Shown: positions 34,400 through 40,647 of the stretch, piece after piece
Position numbering within the stretch: position 1 is the first letter of the stretch
How the letters are laid out: every line of letters begins with the position of its first letter
Assembly (NCBI GenBank): GCA_024636955.1
Contig: JAGXGB010000022.1
Coordinates: forward strand, 1 to 40,647
Direction of reading: 5' to 3'
Source: Bacteroidales bacterium
GTDB lineage: Bacteria; Bacteroidota; Bacteroidia; Bacteroidales; Lentimicrobiaceae
Length of the DNA stretch: 40,647 nt
Program-made: the position numbers and the translations under genes
The notes under the pieces: model-generated
Told to the model about the DNA's origin: nothing
The model's input: the letters and a program-made list of their open reading frames with translations, nothing else
Databases searched by the model: none

Positions 34400-35191
34400 T
34401 TATTGTAAAGATATGTCCCTTTCATTTACTCCAGAACCAAACAGTGCGAAATCATATTTTATTGGGTCTTCATGATCAAACGTACGAAGGACTTTAGTGA
34501 GTTCAACAACTGCTCTCCAGTCATTCTGCGTCCTATTTAAAAGTCCTAATTTCCTGGCAACCCTGCCTGAATGCACATCTAACGGGCAGCATAGTTGAGA
34601 AGATTTGATACTATTCCATAGTCCAAAATCAACTCCTTTCTCATCCTTACGTACCATCCATCTAAGGAACATATTTATACGCTTAGCAGTACTTCCCCTT
34701 GCAGGATTGGCAATGTGCTTTTCTGACCTGCTTAAATGAGGGATTGATAGAAACTGTGACCTGAAGTGCATGATAGCCGGAAGAATATCAATGTCTTCTT
34801 CAGTTATACCCATTGAGAAAGATGCTTCCAATCCATTGTGGTTTTGATATATATTCCTAAGGGCTTCTATGAAGAAAATAGTGTCAGAGTTGTTGAATGT
34901 GCGGTGTACAAACTTTTCAAGTTGTGCTGTTTCTTTTATACCGGCATTCATAACGAAATTGCATGGGCTGTTATCCATCATTTCCATCAGTCGGTTTCCG
35001 TTTCTCACAATGCTTACCCTGTTTCCCCAGGCAATTGTTGCTGAAAGAAACCCCGCAATTTCAATATCTTCTTTAGTACTAAACTTGTGTGGAATGCTTA
35101 TGGGGTCAGTATCAATGAATTCAGGACGGTTGTAAAACTCAACCTTCTCATCCAGGAATGTTTTAAGGTCATGTACTTTCAAAGTATGCAT
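34400..35191 (-). CDS. TIGR02757 family protein (DUF2400)
   Basis: The 263-aa cytoplasmic protein fits the TIGR02757 family, found mainly in Bacteroidota and of unknown function. Signs: YNRPEFIDTDPISIPHKFS, DIEIAGFLSATIAWGNR, PARGSTAKRINMFLRWMVR and LCCPLDVHSGRVARKLGLL. The latter parts recall the helix-hairpin-helix and Asp region of DNA glycosylases, but that is only a suggestion. It begins 16 bp after the M28 peptidase stop, on the same strand, so both are probably on one transcript. The 174-bp gap to the cytochrome-like gene shows no clear terminator. Confidence 0.85.
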   Translation of the reverse strand: MHTLKVHDLKTFLDEKVEFYNRPEFIDTDPISIPHKFSTKEDIEIAGFLSATIAWGNRVSIVRNGNRLMEMMDNSPCNFVMNAGIKETAQLEKFVHRTFNNSDTIFFIEALRNIYQNHNGLEASFSMGITEEDIDILPAIMHFRSQFLSIPHLSRSEKHIANPARGSTAKRINMFLRWMVRKDEKGVDFGLWNSIKSSQLCCPLDVHSGRVARKLGLLNRTQNDWRAVVELTKVLRTFDHEDPIKYDFALFGSGVNERDISLQ

Positions 35192-35207
35192 CAGCTAGCT
35201 TGATTCT

Positions 35208-36767
35208 CTACTGCACTAACTTCTTTTCAGCATAAAAACCTTCCCTTGAGAGCAAGTGATCAAGATTAGCGACACCATAAACTACCACGGCAGTAGCAAT
35301 GGCGGTATGGTTTTGATATTCTTCAATGCTTTTATTGTAAAGATCGCGCTCAGTGTGCCATATTTCACCGTATGAGAAATTATAACCCTTCACATCTTCA
35401 ATGCCGAATCTTATGGTAGGAACTCCTTCAACAGCAAATGGTGCATGGTCTGAACCTCCTGCAGAGGTAGGCCTTGGCCGTGGTTCATGCTTTTTAAGTT
35501 CGAAAGGAATTTCAGGATTAATACTGCTTAACGGCTCACATATTTTACTAAAATCATCCCACTGAGCCTCTGTTACATTAATACTGGTAGGTGCCAGTGG
35601 ACCATAATCCCGGTTAAACATGTTGGATATATAAGGCATTTTGGATTTGTTGTTATCTACCCAACTATGTGAACCTATGAGTCCGAACTCCTCTGCAGCG
35701 AACAAGCAAACAATAATAGTGCGCTTTGGCTTTCCCCCGGCTTTCATGATCAGGCGGGCAGCTTCCATTGTTGGTGCAACACCTGAGCCATCATCAACAC
35801 CACCGGTTCCTACATCATAAGCATCGAGATGGGCACCCATAATAACATACTCATTAGGGTATTTGGTTCCTTTGATGGTTCCTATTATATTATGGAATTT
35901 AACCGGTCCGGGTTTGAAATGGTTGCGAATATCAAACTCAAGTAGAAAGTTCCTTCTTTCGGTTGCCATCTGCTTAATGATATCATACTGATGCTCATCA
36001 AGTTTAATATCAGGAACAGCGGGCAGATTATCGAAGGTCATATCCATCATGTTCTTACGATCATACATAGCTTGTATAGGCACTTCAGACGATTGTATGA
36101 TACCAAGTATGCCGGCTTCACACATTTGACGGTAAAACAAAGCAGGCTCATCGTTGTATGGCTGAAGTTCTTTCTTCTCGTCTCCATTTCGATTAGCTAG
36201 CTGAATTTCCCTGTTCTTAAGTGCTATAATTTCATTATCAGCTATTAAACTATCACGTTTACGATCAGCTTTTTCTGAAATATCAATTGGATAACCATTA
36301 TTAGTTCCTCCGATCAGAACCCATGCCCCTTTGAGCAACCCCTTCATCCTGTCAAACTCTTGCTGATTTCTGGGTTCAACAAGCACATGACCGGTTTGAA
36401 CTCCTTTTGTGCCTATTGTGTAGCTTGGTGTAGCAAAATGTAGAGTCATACCACTCTCACCCAGCAATTTTCCAAACCAGGGTCCGCGGTTAAATCCAAC
36501 AGGCACAGTTCCAGCCTCTTCAATGCTAACTTCCATTCCCCAGCTTCTCATTTCTGAAGCTGCCCACTCAACAGCATTATTATAAGCATCTGAGCCTGAA
36601 AGCCTCCCTCCTATCCTATTGCAAAGAATATCAAGATGTTGCATCGAGCGATTATCGGTTTTCCCGATTTCTATAATCTTTTTGGTTACAGCATCCTGGG
36701 CAGTAACTGGTAAAGCAACGGTGAGATATACAAATCCTGCAAGTACGCTAACAGCAATTTTCTTCAT
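35208..36767 (-). CDS. Exported M28-family zinc aminopeptidase/carboxypeptidase
   Basis: The 519-aa protein starts at ATG 36767 with the signal peptide MKKIAVSVLAGFVYLTVALP and cleavage after TAQ; a TTG start at 36785 is in frame but would hide the signal. A PA domain is inserted in the middle (about 100-240). The metallopeptidase core has zinc ligands His313 and Asp325 in GAHLDAYDVGTGGVDDGSG, catalytic Glu359 and zinc-binding Glu360 in FAAEEFGLIG, and a final His in GGSDHAPF. It resembles carboxypeptidase Q-like M28 enzymes, which release amino acids from peptides. It is periplasmic or secreted. It probably shares a transcript with TIGR02757. Confidence 0.92.
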   Translation of the reverse strand: MKKIAVSVLAGFVYLTVALPVTAQDAVTKKIIEIGKTDNRSMQHLDILCNRIGGRLSGSDAYNNAVEWAASEMRSWGMEVSIEEAGTVPVGFNRGPWFGKLLGESGMTLHFATPSYTIGTKGVQTGHVLVEPRNQQEFDRMKGLLKGAWVLIGGTNNGYPIDISEKADRKRDSLIADNEIIALKNREIQLANRNGDEKKELQPYNDEPALFYRQMCEAGILGIIQSSEVPIQAMYDRKNMMDMTFDNLPAVPDIKLDEHQYDIIKQMATERRNFLLEFDIRNHFKPGPVKFHNIIGTIKGTKYPNEYVIMGAHLDAYDVGTGGVDDGSGVAPTMEAARLIMKAGGKPKRTIIVCLFAAEEFGLIGSHSWVDNNKSKMPYISNMFNRDYGPLAPTSINVTEAQWDDFSKICEPLSSINPEIPFELKKHEPRPRPTSAGGSDHAPFAVEGVPTIRFGIEDVKGYNFSYGEIWHTERDLYNKSIEEYQNHTAIATAVVVYGVANLDHLLSREGFYAEKKLVQ

Positions 36768-36874
36768 GGTTAAATATTTAGACAATTCAACGGGTAAAAG
36801 TAAAAATAAACAGGAAGCTATTCAGAGAAATTATGGGGAATTTTGTATGAGTGCCAGCGGACTTAACAATGCTG

Positions 36875-36902
36875 ACCATTTTGTTGACGTCAACAAAATG
36901 GT
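36875..36902. promoter_or_regulatory. Perfect 28-bp palindrome upstream of the M28 peptidase
   Basis: ACCATTTTGTTGAC is followed directly by its reverse complement GTCAACAAAATGGT, with no spacer; GCTG and CAGC flank it with a 2-base bulge. It lies about 108 bp before the peptidase ATG. No T-run follows, so a dimeric operator is more likely than a terminator, but a transcript end for the DUF6266 gene is also possible. Confidence 0.6.
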
Positions 36903-36931
36903 TGCAGCTTATAACCATTGTTATACTTAAA

Positions 36932-36969
36932 ATAAATGGTGGACTCAAAATTTTGCGTCCACCATTTAT
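36932..36969 (-). terminator. Hairpin after the DUF6266 gene
   Basis: ATAAATGGTGGAC and GTCCACCATTTAT form a 13-bp perfect stem with a 12-nt loop, 18 bp past the stop codon. The T-run on the minus strand is weak. Confidence 0.65.
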
Positions 36970-36986
36970 ACTTTCAAATCCTTAAA

Positions 36987-37631
36987 CTATACACTCCCGG
37001 TCCACTGGCTTGTGGAAACGTTTTTCGCACTTTTGGCTTTATAGGCACCATTTGGGACTGTAAAAGAAAGGAAAACATCAATTTTCTCCCCTTCCTTTAA
37101 CATTCCAGGCTGAATAATCATTTTTCCGTCTGAACGTACTACGTTTTCAGGTCCTCTCATAAATCTATCGGAAGTATTAAGGTATGCATATGCAATGGCA
37201 TTATCTTTTGCGGTAAAGGATCTGCCAGGTTCAGTACCTTCCCATGATAATTCAATAGTTCCATCAGCCAGTCTGGTGGCAGTTATGTTTTCAGCGCCAC
37301 TCAGTTTTCCATAGGAGAGTCCAAACCATCCATAGTTGTCAGTTTTTCCCAATCGCTGGGCTTCTTTGTAATTTTTGAGGTTAATTGAAAGAGCTGAATG
37401 ATAAGCCGCCCTGTTTTCAGTATGGTCTTTAAAGCCTATATCAATAAATGATTTAACTTTTTTCAATAGTGTCATAACTACACGGAAGTCAGATCGCACT
37501 TCAGCCACCAGTTCAGAAGTATCAACTCTGGTACCTGAATTCATACGAATTCTACTCTGACCATTTACCTGATACGATATGAGATTACCAATGAGACCGG
37601 AGAATTCGCCGTTTGGTTTACGTTTTGCCAT
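36987..37631 (-). CDS. DUF6266 family protein
   Basis: The 214-aa protein has no signal peptide. It opens MAKRKPNGEFSGLIGNLISY and continues RIRMNSGTRVDTSEL, the layout of DUF6266, a family seen almost only in Bacteroidota, often in many copies per genome, with no known function. The N-terminal 110 residues are helical; the C-terminal part has a fibronectin-like strand pattern (ITATRLADGTIELSWEG, IDVFLSFTVPNG). Its leader, between a canonical -7 box and the ATG, is made almost entirely of two copies of a 33-bp repeat. A hairpin follows the stop. Confidence 0.8.
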   Translation of the reverse strand: MAKRKPNGEFSGLIGNLISYQVNGQSRIRMNSGTRVDTSELVAEVRSDFRVVMTLLKKVKSFIDIGFKDHTENRAAYHSALSINLKNYKEAQRLGKTDNYGWFGLSYGKLSGAENITATRLADGTIELSWEGTEPGRSFTAKDNAIAYAYLNTSDRFMRGPENVVRSDGKMIIQPGMLKEGEKIDVFLSFTVPNGAYKAKSAKNVSTSQWTGSV

Positions 37632-37634
37632 AAT

Positions 37635-37700
37635 ATTTGTGGTTTTGGATTAATTGTTAGTATTGGTATTTGTGGTTTTTAATTGATTGTTAGTAATGGG
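37635..37700. repeat. Two tandem copies of a 33-bp repeat in the DUF6266 leader
   Basis: ATTTGTGGTTTT starts at 37635 and 37668, exactly 33 bp apart, each followed by an ATTGTTAGTA segment. About 27 of 33 positions match, with no gaps. The pair fills the predicted 5' leader of the DUF6266 gene and ends 3 bp before the ATG. Confidence 0.9.
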
Positions 37701-37715
37701 ATAATTCCCATATCA

Positions 37716-37723
37716 CAAAGATA
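37716..37723 (-). promoter_or_regulatory. -7 box of the DUF6266 gene
   Basis: CAAAGATA on the plus strand is TATCTTTG on the minus strand, the commonest form. The predicted leader is about 78 nt. Confidence 0.55.
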
Positions 37724-37772
37724 ATAAAACAATCGATATCCAATAGAATTATAAACAATTTATTTACGATTT

Positions 37773-37838
37773 ACAACCGATATACAAGCGTTAAAAGACG
37801 GTTATGAGACGCTTATAAGACGCTTATAAGACGCTTAT
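37773..37838. repeat. Array of six 11-bp repeats between divergent genes
   Basis: Consecutive units are ACAACCGATAT, ACAAGCGTTAA, AAGACGGTTAT, GAGACGCTTAT, AAGACGCTTAT and AAGACGCTTAT; the last four are very close and the first two decayed. The array lies in the 365-bp gap between the DUF6266 and FadL-type genes, about 50 bp upstream of the DUF6266 -7 box. Besides this array, the 33-bp pair and one promoter, I see nothing in the gap. Confidence 0.93.
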
Positions 37839-37996
37839 GATGGTAATGGAGCAGCAACATTTAATAATCTCTGATAAAAAAATGACAATAAATAAAATGA
37901 CCTACCTAAAATATGATGTGAATTAATTTTCTTCTTAAATTGCAATGCCTCATTGTTCTGCTCAGGAGCAAAAGGCTTAACCACAAAACCTCAATC

Positions 37997-39289
37997 ATGA
38001 AAAGGAAATCTTTATTCATTATCGCATTATTTGCGTTGACAATTTCAGCCAATGCACAAATGGACAACCTTTCAAACCTTAGTGCTAAATGGATTCGTTC
38101 TAATGTCCGGAATGCTTCGCTTGATGGCGGAGCCGATATGGTTAATTACAACCCTGCAGGGTTATCTATGCTAAACGATGGCATCTATCTAAGTATCAGT
38201 AATCAGATGCTATTCCGTCATCCACAACATTCTTATAATTTCGGCGCTGGAACACTTTTGCGGGAACAGGATGGTATGGATCCGCTTCTTCCTATGCTAT
38301 ATGCTGCATGGAAAAAAAATAAGATAGCTTTGTCAACCGGAGTGTATATTTCAGGAGGTGGTGCTGCCGTTAATTATCCTGAAGGATCGTTTAACACTGA
38401 CCTTATGGGATATAGCCTGTTGCCGGTGTTTAATGCAACCGGAGGATATACTTCTTTCAAGGATCAATCCTTAAAAGCTTCATCTTTTTACCTTACCGTT
38501 CCTCTTAATTTCTCTTATCTTATTAACGAAAAATTAGCAGTTTCTCTCGGTGGACGATATCTCAGAGGAATCAATAAAACAGAAGCCGGAATGACTTTTA
38601 CAGGATCACCTGCTCCTGATTATCTGTTAAATATTGATTATGAAAGTAATGCAACCGGTTTTGGAGGTGTTGTTGGTATCGACTACAAAGCCAGCGAAAA
38701 AGTTAATTTTGCAATTCATTATGAGACTAAGGTTAAGCTTGAATTTGAAGCAGATCAAAATAAGGGAACTTTCAAGCTGGAGCCCGATGGAAGTAAAACA
38801 AGGCGCGATCTGCCGGCAGCATTAAATACAGGCTTAACATATAACATTACAGATAAGCTAATCGCCGCAGTTGATTTCAACTATTATTTCCAGAAAAATG
38901 CAGATTGGGATACTATTGTGAATCCAAAAAACGGAGAGAAACTTTTAGCTTCTGAAGTAGCAGGTGATTGTTACAAAGCTGCCCTGGGATTCACTTATCT
39001 CGTTAACCAGAAACTAGAGCTTAGTGCAGGTAGCAATTATACTTTCTATCAGTACGATGATATGGAACTTTATTACACTAAAATGGGACCATACGAAGTT
39101 TTGAAGTACGACAATTTTAACCTTGGTGTGGGTGCCGGATATAAGATTACGAATAATATCCAGATTGATCTTGGTCTTATGCGTACATTCTGGAAGGATC
39201 AGTCAATTAAATCGTTAGCGGCAGGAATTCCTGTAGATGTAAATTCATCAGCCTATGTGCTTGCTATAGGTTTTGATTTCAGGTTTTAG
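37997..39289 (+). CDS. OmpP1/FadL/TodX-type outer-membrane transporter
   Basis: The 430-aa outer-membrane barrel starts at ATG 37997 with MKRKSLFIIALFALTISANAQ; the frame runs on to 37940 but that would bury the signal peptide. The NPAG turn after the N-terminal hatch (DMVNYNPAGLSML) is the mark of the FadL family, which takes up long-chain fatty acids and other hydrophobic molecules. The rest is alternating strands and it ends in an aromatic strand, AIGFDFRF, as expected for BAM-inserted barrels. Fatty acid uptake would suit the FakA-FakB fusion elsewhere in the window, but that link is only inference. It ends at a terminator shared in part with the XRE-S24 gene. Confidence 0.9.
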   Translation: MKRKSLFIIALFALTISANAQMDNLSNLSAKWIRSNVRNASLDGGADMVNYNPAGLSMLNDGIYLSISNQMLFRHPQHSYNFGAGTLLREQDGMDPLLPMLYAAWKKNKIALSTGVYISGGGAAVNYPEGSFNTDLMGYSLLPVFNATGGYTSFKDQSLKASSFYLTVPLNFSYLINEKLAVSLGGRYLRGINKTEAGMTFTGSPAPDYLLNIDYESNATGFGGVVGIDYKASEKVNFAIHYETKVKLEFEADQNKGTFKLEPDGSKTRRDLPAALNTGLTYNITDKLIAAVDFNYYFQKNADWDTIVNPKNGEKLLASEVAGDCYKAALGFTYLVNQKLELSAGSNYTFYQYDDMELYYTKMGPYEVLKYDNFNLGVGAGYKITNNIQIDLGLMRTFWKDQSIKSLAAGIPVDVNSSAYVLAIGFDFRF

Positions 39290-39321
39290 GAAAAAGAGCG
39301 TTTTTAAACCAACAGTTTAAT

Positions 39322-39360
39322 GAGTGCTTAAGGCAAAATCAGCGTTAAGCACTCTTTTTA
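39322..39360 (+). terminator. Intrinsic terminator of the FadL-type gene
   Basis: GAGTGCTTA at 39322 pairs with TAAGCACTC ending at 39354, around a 15-nt loop, and is followed by TTTTTA. It also lies 10 bp from the end of the convergent XRE-S24 gene. Confidence 0.85.
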
Positions 39361-39370
39361 TTTCAAAGCA

Positions 39371-40204
39371 TTACTCTTCAAACAGCAACTTACCCTGCGA
39401 CGGGATCATTTGTCGTTTGAGTTTATCCATATCGCGCTTGAGAGAGGCAACAGACATTGCCAATTCATCATTGCGGGTGTTCTGTTCGGGCATGGCATTG
39501 GCTATATAGTGCACAAACTTCCATACTTCCCTTATACTTTTCGCATCAATGTCGTATGGCTCATACAGTGGATTGAGGGAAATAAGCTTTAGCATTCCCC
39601 TGGTTTTTATGTCGTTATGAACCACTTTGAACATAATACCATCGTCAATAGTGAGGATGATATAAGGCATGTTGTCGCGTATCATGTTCCAGTTCTGTAC
39701 GAATTCCCCGGTAACCCATGATCCGTCGGGAATAGGATGCATTGAGTCACCGCTGATCTGGAAGGTGCGATACTTTTTTTCCTTCGACAGGAATGGCATG
39801 TGGAAAGTGGGCAGCACCTTAATATATTCGGGATCGGCAAAGCCTGTGCGGTAACCCGCCGATGCTTTGTGGTTGACTACTTCAATATTCTCATTGTTTG
39901 TACTATCAACCGTGGTTGCGAGTACCCTAAGCTTGCTGCCGTTGATAAATACATCATAGCCGCGCTCAAGCTGGGAAAGCTCACTCTCGCTTAGCTTGGA
40001 GAGGTCAACCTTAACAAGTGTATCAATTGATACGCCATAGTATTTTGAAAGAGCCACCAGGGCATCAATGGCCGGCTGGGCAACCTCGTTCTCATATCCG
40101 CTCAATGTTGAACGTTTCATTTTCAGAGCTATGGCTACATCATCCTGGGTACGCTTGCGCCTCTTACGTAATATTTTAATGTTCGAGCTGAAAATATTCC
40201 TCAT
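39371..40204 (-). CDS. XRE-HTH plus S24 peptidase repressor, LexA/CI-like
   Basis: The 277-aa regulator starts at ATG 40204; a TTG start at 40246 is in frame but less likely. The N-terminal XRE helix-turn-helix spans about 4-62 (RTQDDVAIALKMKRSTLSGY). A linker leads to the self-cleavage site Ala116-Gly117 in KASAGYRTG, then an S24 domain with Ser154 in ISGDSMHPIPDG and Lys193 in IMFKVVH as the catalytic dyad. The C-terminal 35 residues look like a coiled coil. Such proteins cleave themselves when RecA is activated by DNA damage, freeing their targets. The divergent dinB, and an inverted repeat over its own -7 box, suggest it represses itself and probably dinB. Confidence 0.9.
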   Translation of the reverse strand: MRNIFSSNIKILRKRRKRTQDDVAIALKMKRSTLSGYENEVAQPAIDALVALSKYYGVSIDTLVKVDLSKLSESELSQLERGYDVFINGSKLRVLATTVDSTNNENIEVVNHKASAGYRTGFADPEYIKVLPTFHMPFLSKEKKYRTFQISGDSMHPIPDGSWVTGEFVQNWNMIRDNMPYIILTIDDGIMFKVVHNDIKTRGMLKLISLNPLYEPYDIDAKSIREVWKFVHYIANAMPEQNTRNDELAMSVASLKRDMDKLKRQMIPSQGKLLFEE

Positions 40205-40247
40205 TTGTTGTACGTTATGAAATAAATGATTATATTGTAGTCGCAAA

Positions 40248-40268
40248 TTTGATTAATAACTAATCAAA
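40248..40268. promoter_or_regulatory. Candidate operator of the XRE-S24 repressor
   Basis: TTTGATTA (40248-40255) and TAATCAAA (40261-40268) form a perfect inverted repeat with a 5-bp spacer. The right half overlaps the repressor's -7 box, as expected for autoregulation by a dimeric XRE protein. dinB starts 48 bp away. Confidence 0.65.
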
Positions 40269-40272
40269 GATA
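40265..40272 (-). promoter_or_regulatory. -7 box of the XRE-S24 repressor gene
   Basis: CAAAGATA on the plus strand is TATCTTTG on the minus strand. Transcription would start near 40258, leaving a leader of about 54 nt to the ATG at 40204. Confidence 0.55.
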
Positions 40273-40315
40273 CGGTAAGAAAAAACAACTTTAACAAAAC
40301 GCAATAAAAAAATTT

Positions 40316-40647
40316 ATGCTGCCCAATTTAGAGAATAGAACAGTAGTTCATCTTGATCTTGACACTTTCTTTGTGGCGGTTGAGCGGTTGAATAACAGCC
40401 GGTTAAACGGCCTTCCGGTGATTGTGGGAGGCATGTCGGATCGTGGAGTTGTTGCAGGTTGCAGCTATGAGGCACGTACTTTTGGGGTGCATTCAGCCAT
40501 GCCCATGAGGATGGCAAAGGCACTTTGCCCTGATGCTATTGTGATACGTGGCGATATGGAGCAGTACAGCTACTACTCAAATATGGTTACTGATATTATT
40601 GCCGAAGAGTCGCCAATGTATGAAAAGGCCTCTATTGATGAGCATTA
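40316..40647 (+). CDS. dinB: DNA polymerase IV, Y family (5' part only)
   Basis: The first 110 codons of a translesion DNA polymerase, cut by the window end; the family is usually about 350-400 aa. Visible motifs are VVHLDLDTFFVAVE, with the first metal-binding Asp residues, CSYEARTFGVHSAMPM, and ASIDEH at the very end, with the catalytic Asp-Glu pair. The start is ATG 40316 after an A-rich leader; no canonical -7 box is visible on this strand. Being divergent from an S24 repressor points to induction by DNA damage. It could instead be a UmuC-type relative; the missing part would decide. Confidence 0.9.
   Translation, partial: MLPNLENRTVVHLDLDTFFVAVERLNNSRLNGLPVIVGGMSDRGVVAGCSYEARTFGVHSAMPMRMAKALCPDAIVIRGDMEQYSYYSNMVTDIIAEESPMYEKASIDEH

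Overview
The window is a stretch of a chromosome-like contig from a Bacteroidota bacterium, probably Bacteroidales-like. The evidence is the AT-rich sequence, the many -7 boxes of the Bacteroidota type (TAnnTTTG, sometimes with a TTTG -33 box about 19-21 nt upstream), the lack of Shine-Dalgarno motifs, and the gene families: GH92, DUF6266, NamZ/DUF1343, Mpl, DUF1573, TIGR02757 and a OmpP1/FadL-type barrel. Almost all of it is housekeeping or ordinary accessory metabolism. I see no rRNA, tRNA, CRISPR array, insertion sequence, prophage or polysaccharide-utilisation locus. The first 30 bases are not biological: they match a Nextera/Tn5 sequencing adapter, so the left edge is an assembly end.

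Layout. 31-5840 (minus): a glycogen branching enzyme cut off by the contig end, a periplasmic TPR protein and gyrA. 6136-11042 (plus): clpC and a REC-PAS-HisKA-HATPase-REC hybrid kinase. 11039-17911: mpl (minus), cysH (plus), a LolC/E-type permease (minus), a NamZ-type exo-muramidase (plus), an aminotransferase (minus) and a DUF1573 protein (minus). 18109-23143: a small lipoprotein, a FakA-FakB (DAK2-DegV) fusion, a 67-aa HARE-HTH-like protein (minus) and an ADP-forming acyl-CoA synthetase. 23209-29338: a C69 dipeptidase (minus), a NdpA-like nucleoid protein with a Rossmann-fold protein, and a GH92 alpha-mannosidase. 29402-37631: two envelope proteins of unknown role, a divergent KamA-type radical SAM aminomutase, an OYE flavoprotein (plus), a small CX4CH cytochrome-like lipoprotein, TIGR02757, an M28 peptidase and DUF6266. 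37997-40647: a FadL-type porin (plus), an XRE-S24 LexA-like repressor (minus) and the 5' part of dinB (plus).

Genes that probably work together: mpl and namZ both serve murein recycling and lie 2.4 kb apart. The XRE-S24 repressor and dinB are divergent around a perfect inverted repeat that overlaps the repressor's own -7 box, which looks like a small DNA-damage switch. The M28 peptidase and TIGR02757 genes, and the NdpA-like and Rossmann genes, are tightly spaced pairs.

The most unusual signal is not a gene. Seven intergenic loci carry tandem repeats whose unit length is a multiple of 11 bp: 11, 11, 22, 33, 33, 44 and 55. One contains a perfect 55-bp palindrome, and an array of seven 33-bp units lies between the divergent mpl and cysH promoters. 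Unit sequences mostly differ between loci, so what is shared is the length, close to whole turns of the DNA helix. The two 11-bp arrays, 29 kb apart, do share a core related to ACGGTTA. This may be a helically phased regulatory or architectural element, or the product of an 11-bp-stepped duplication process; it should be tested across the genome.
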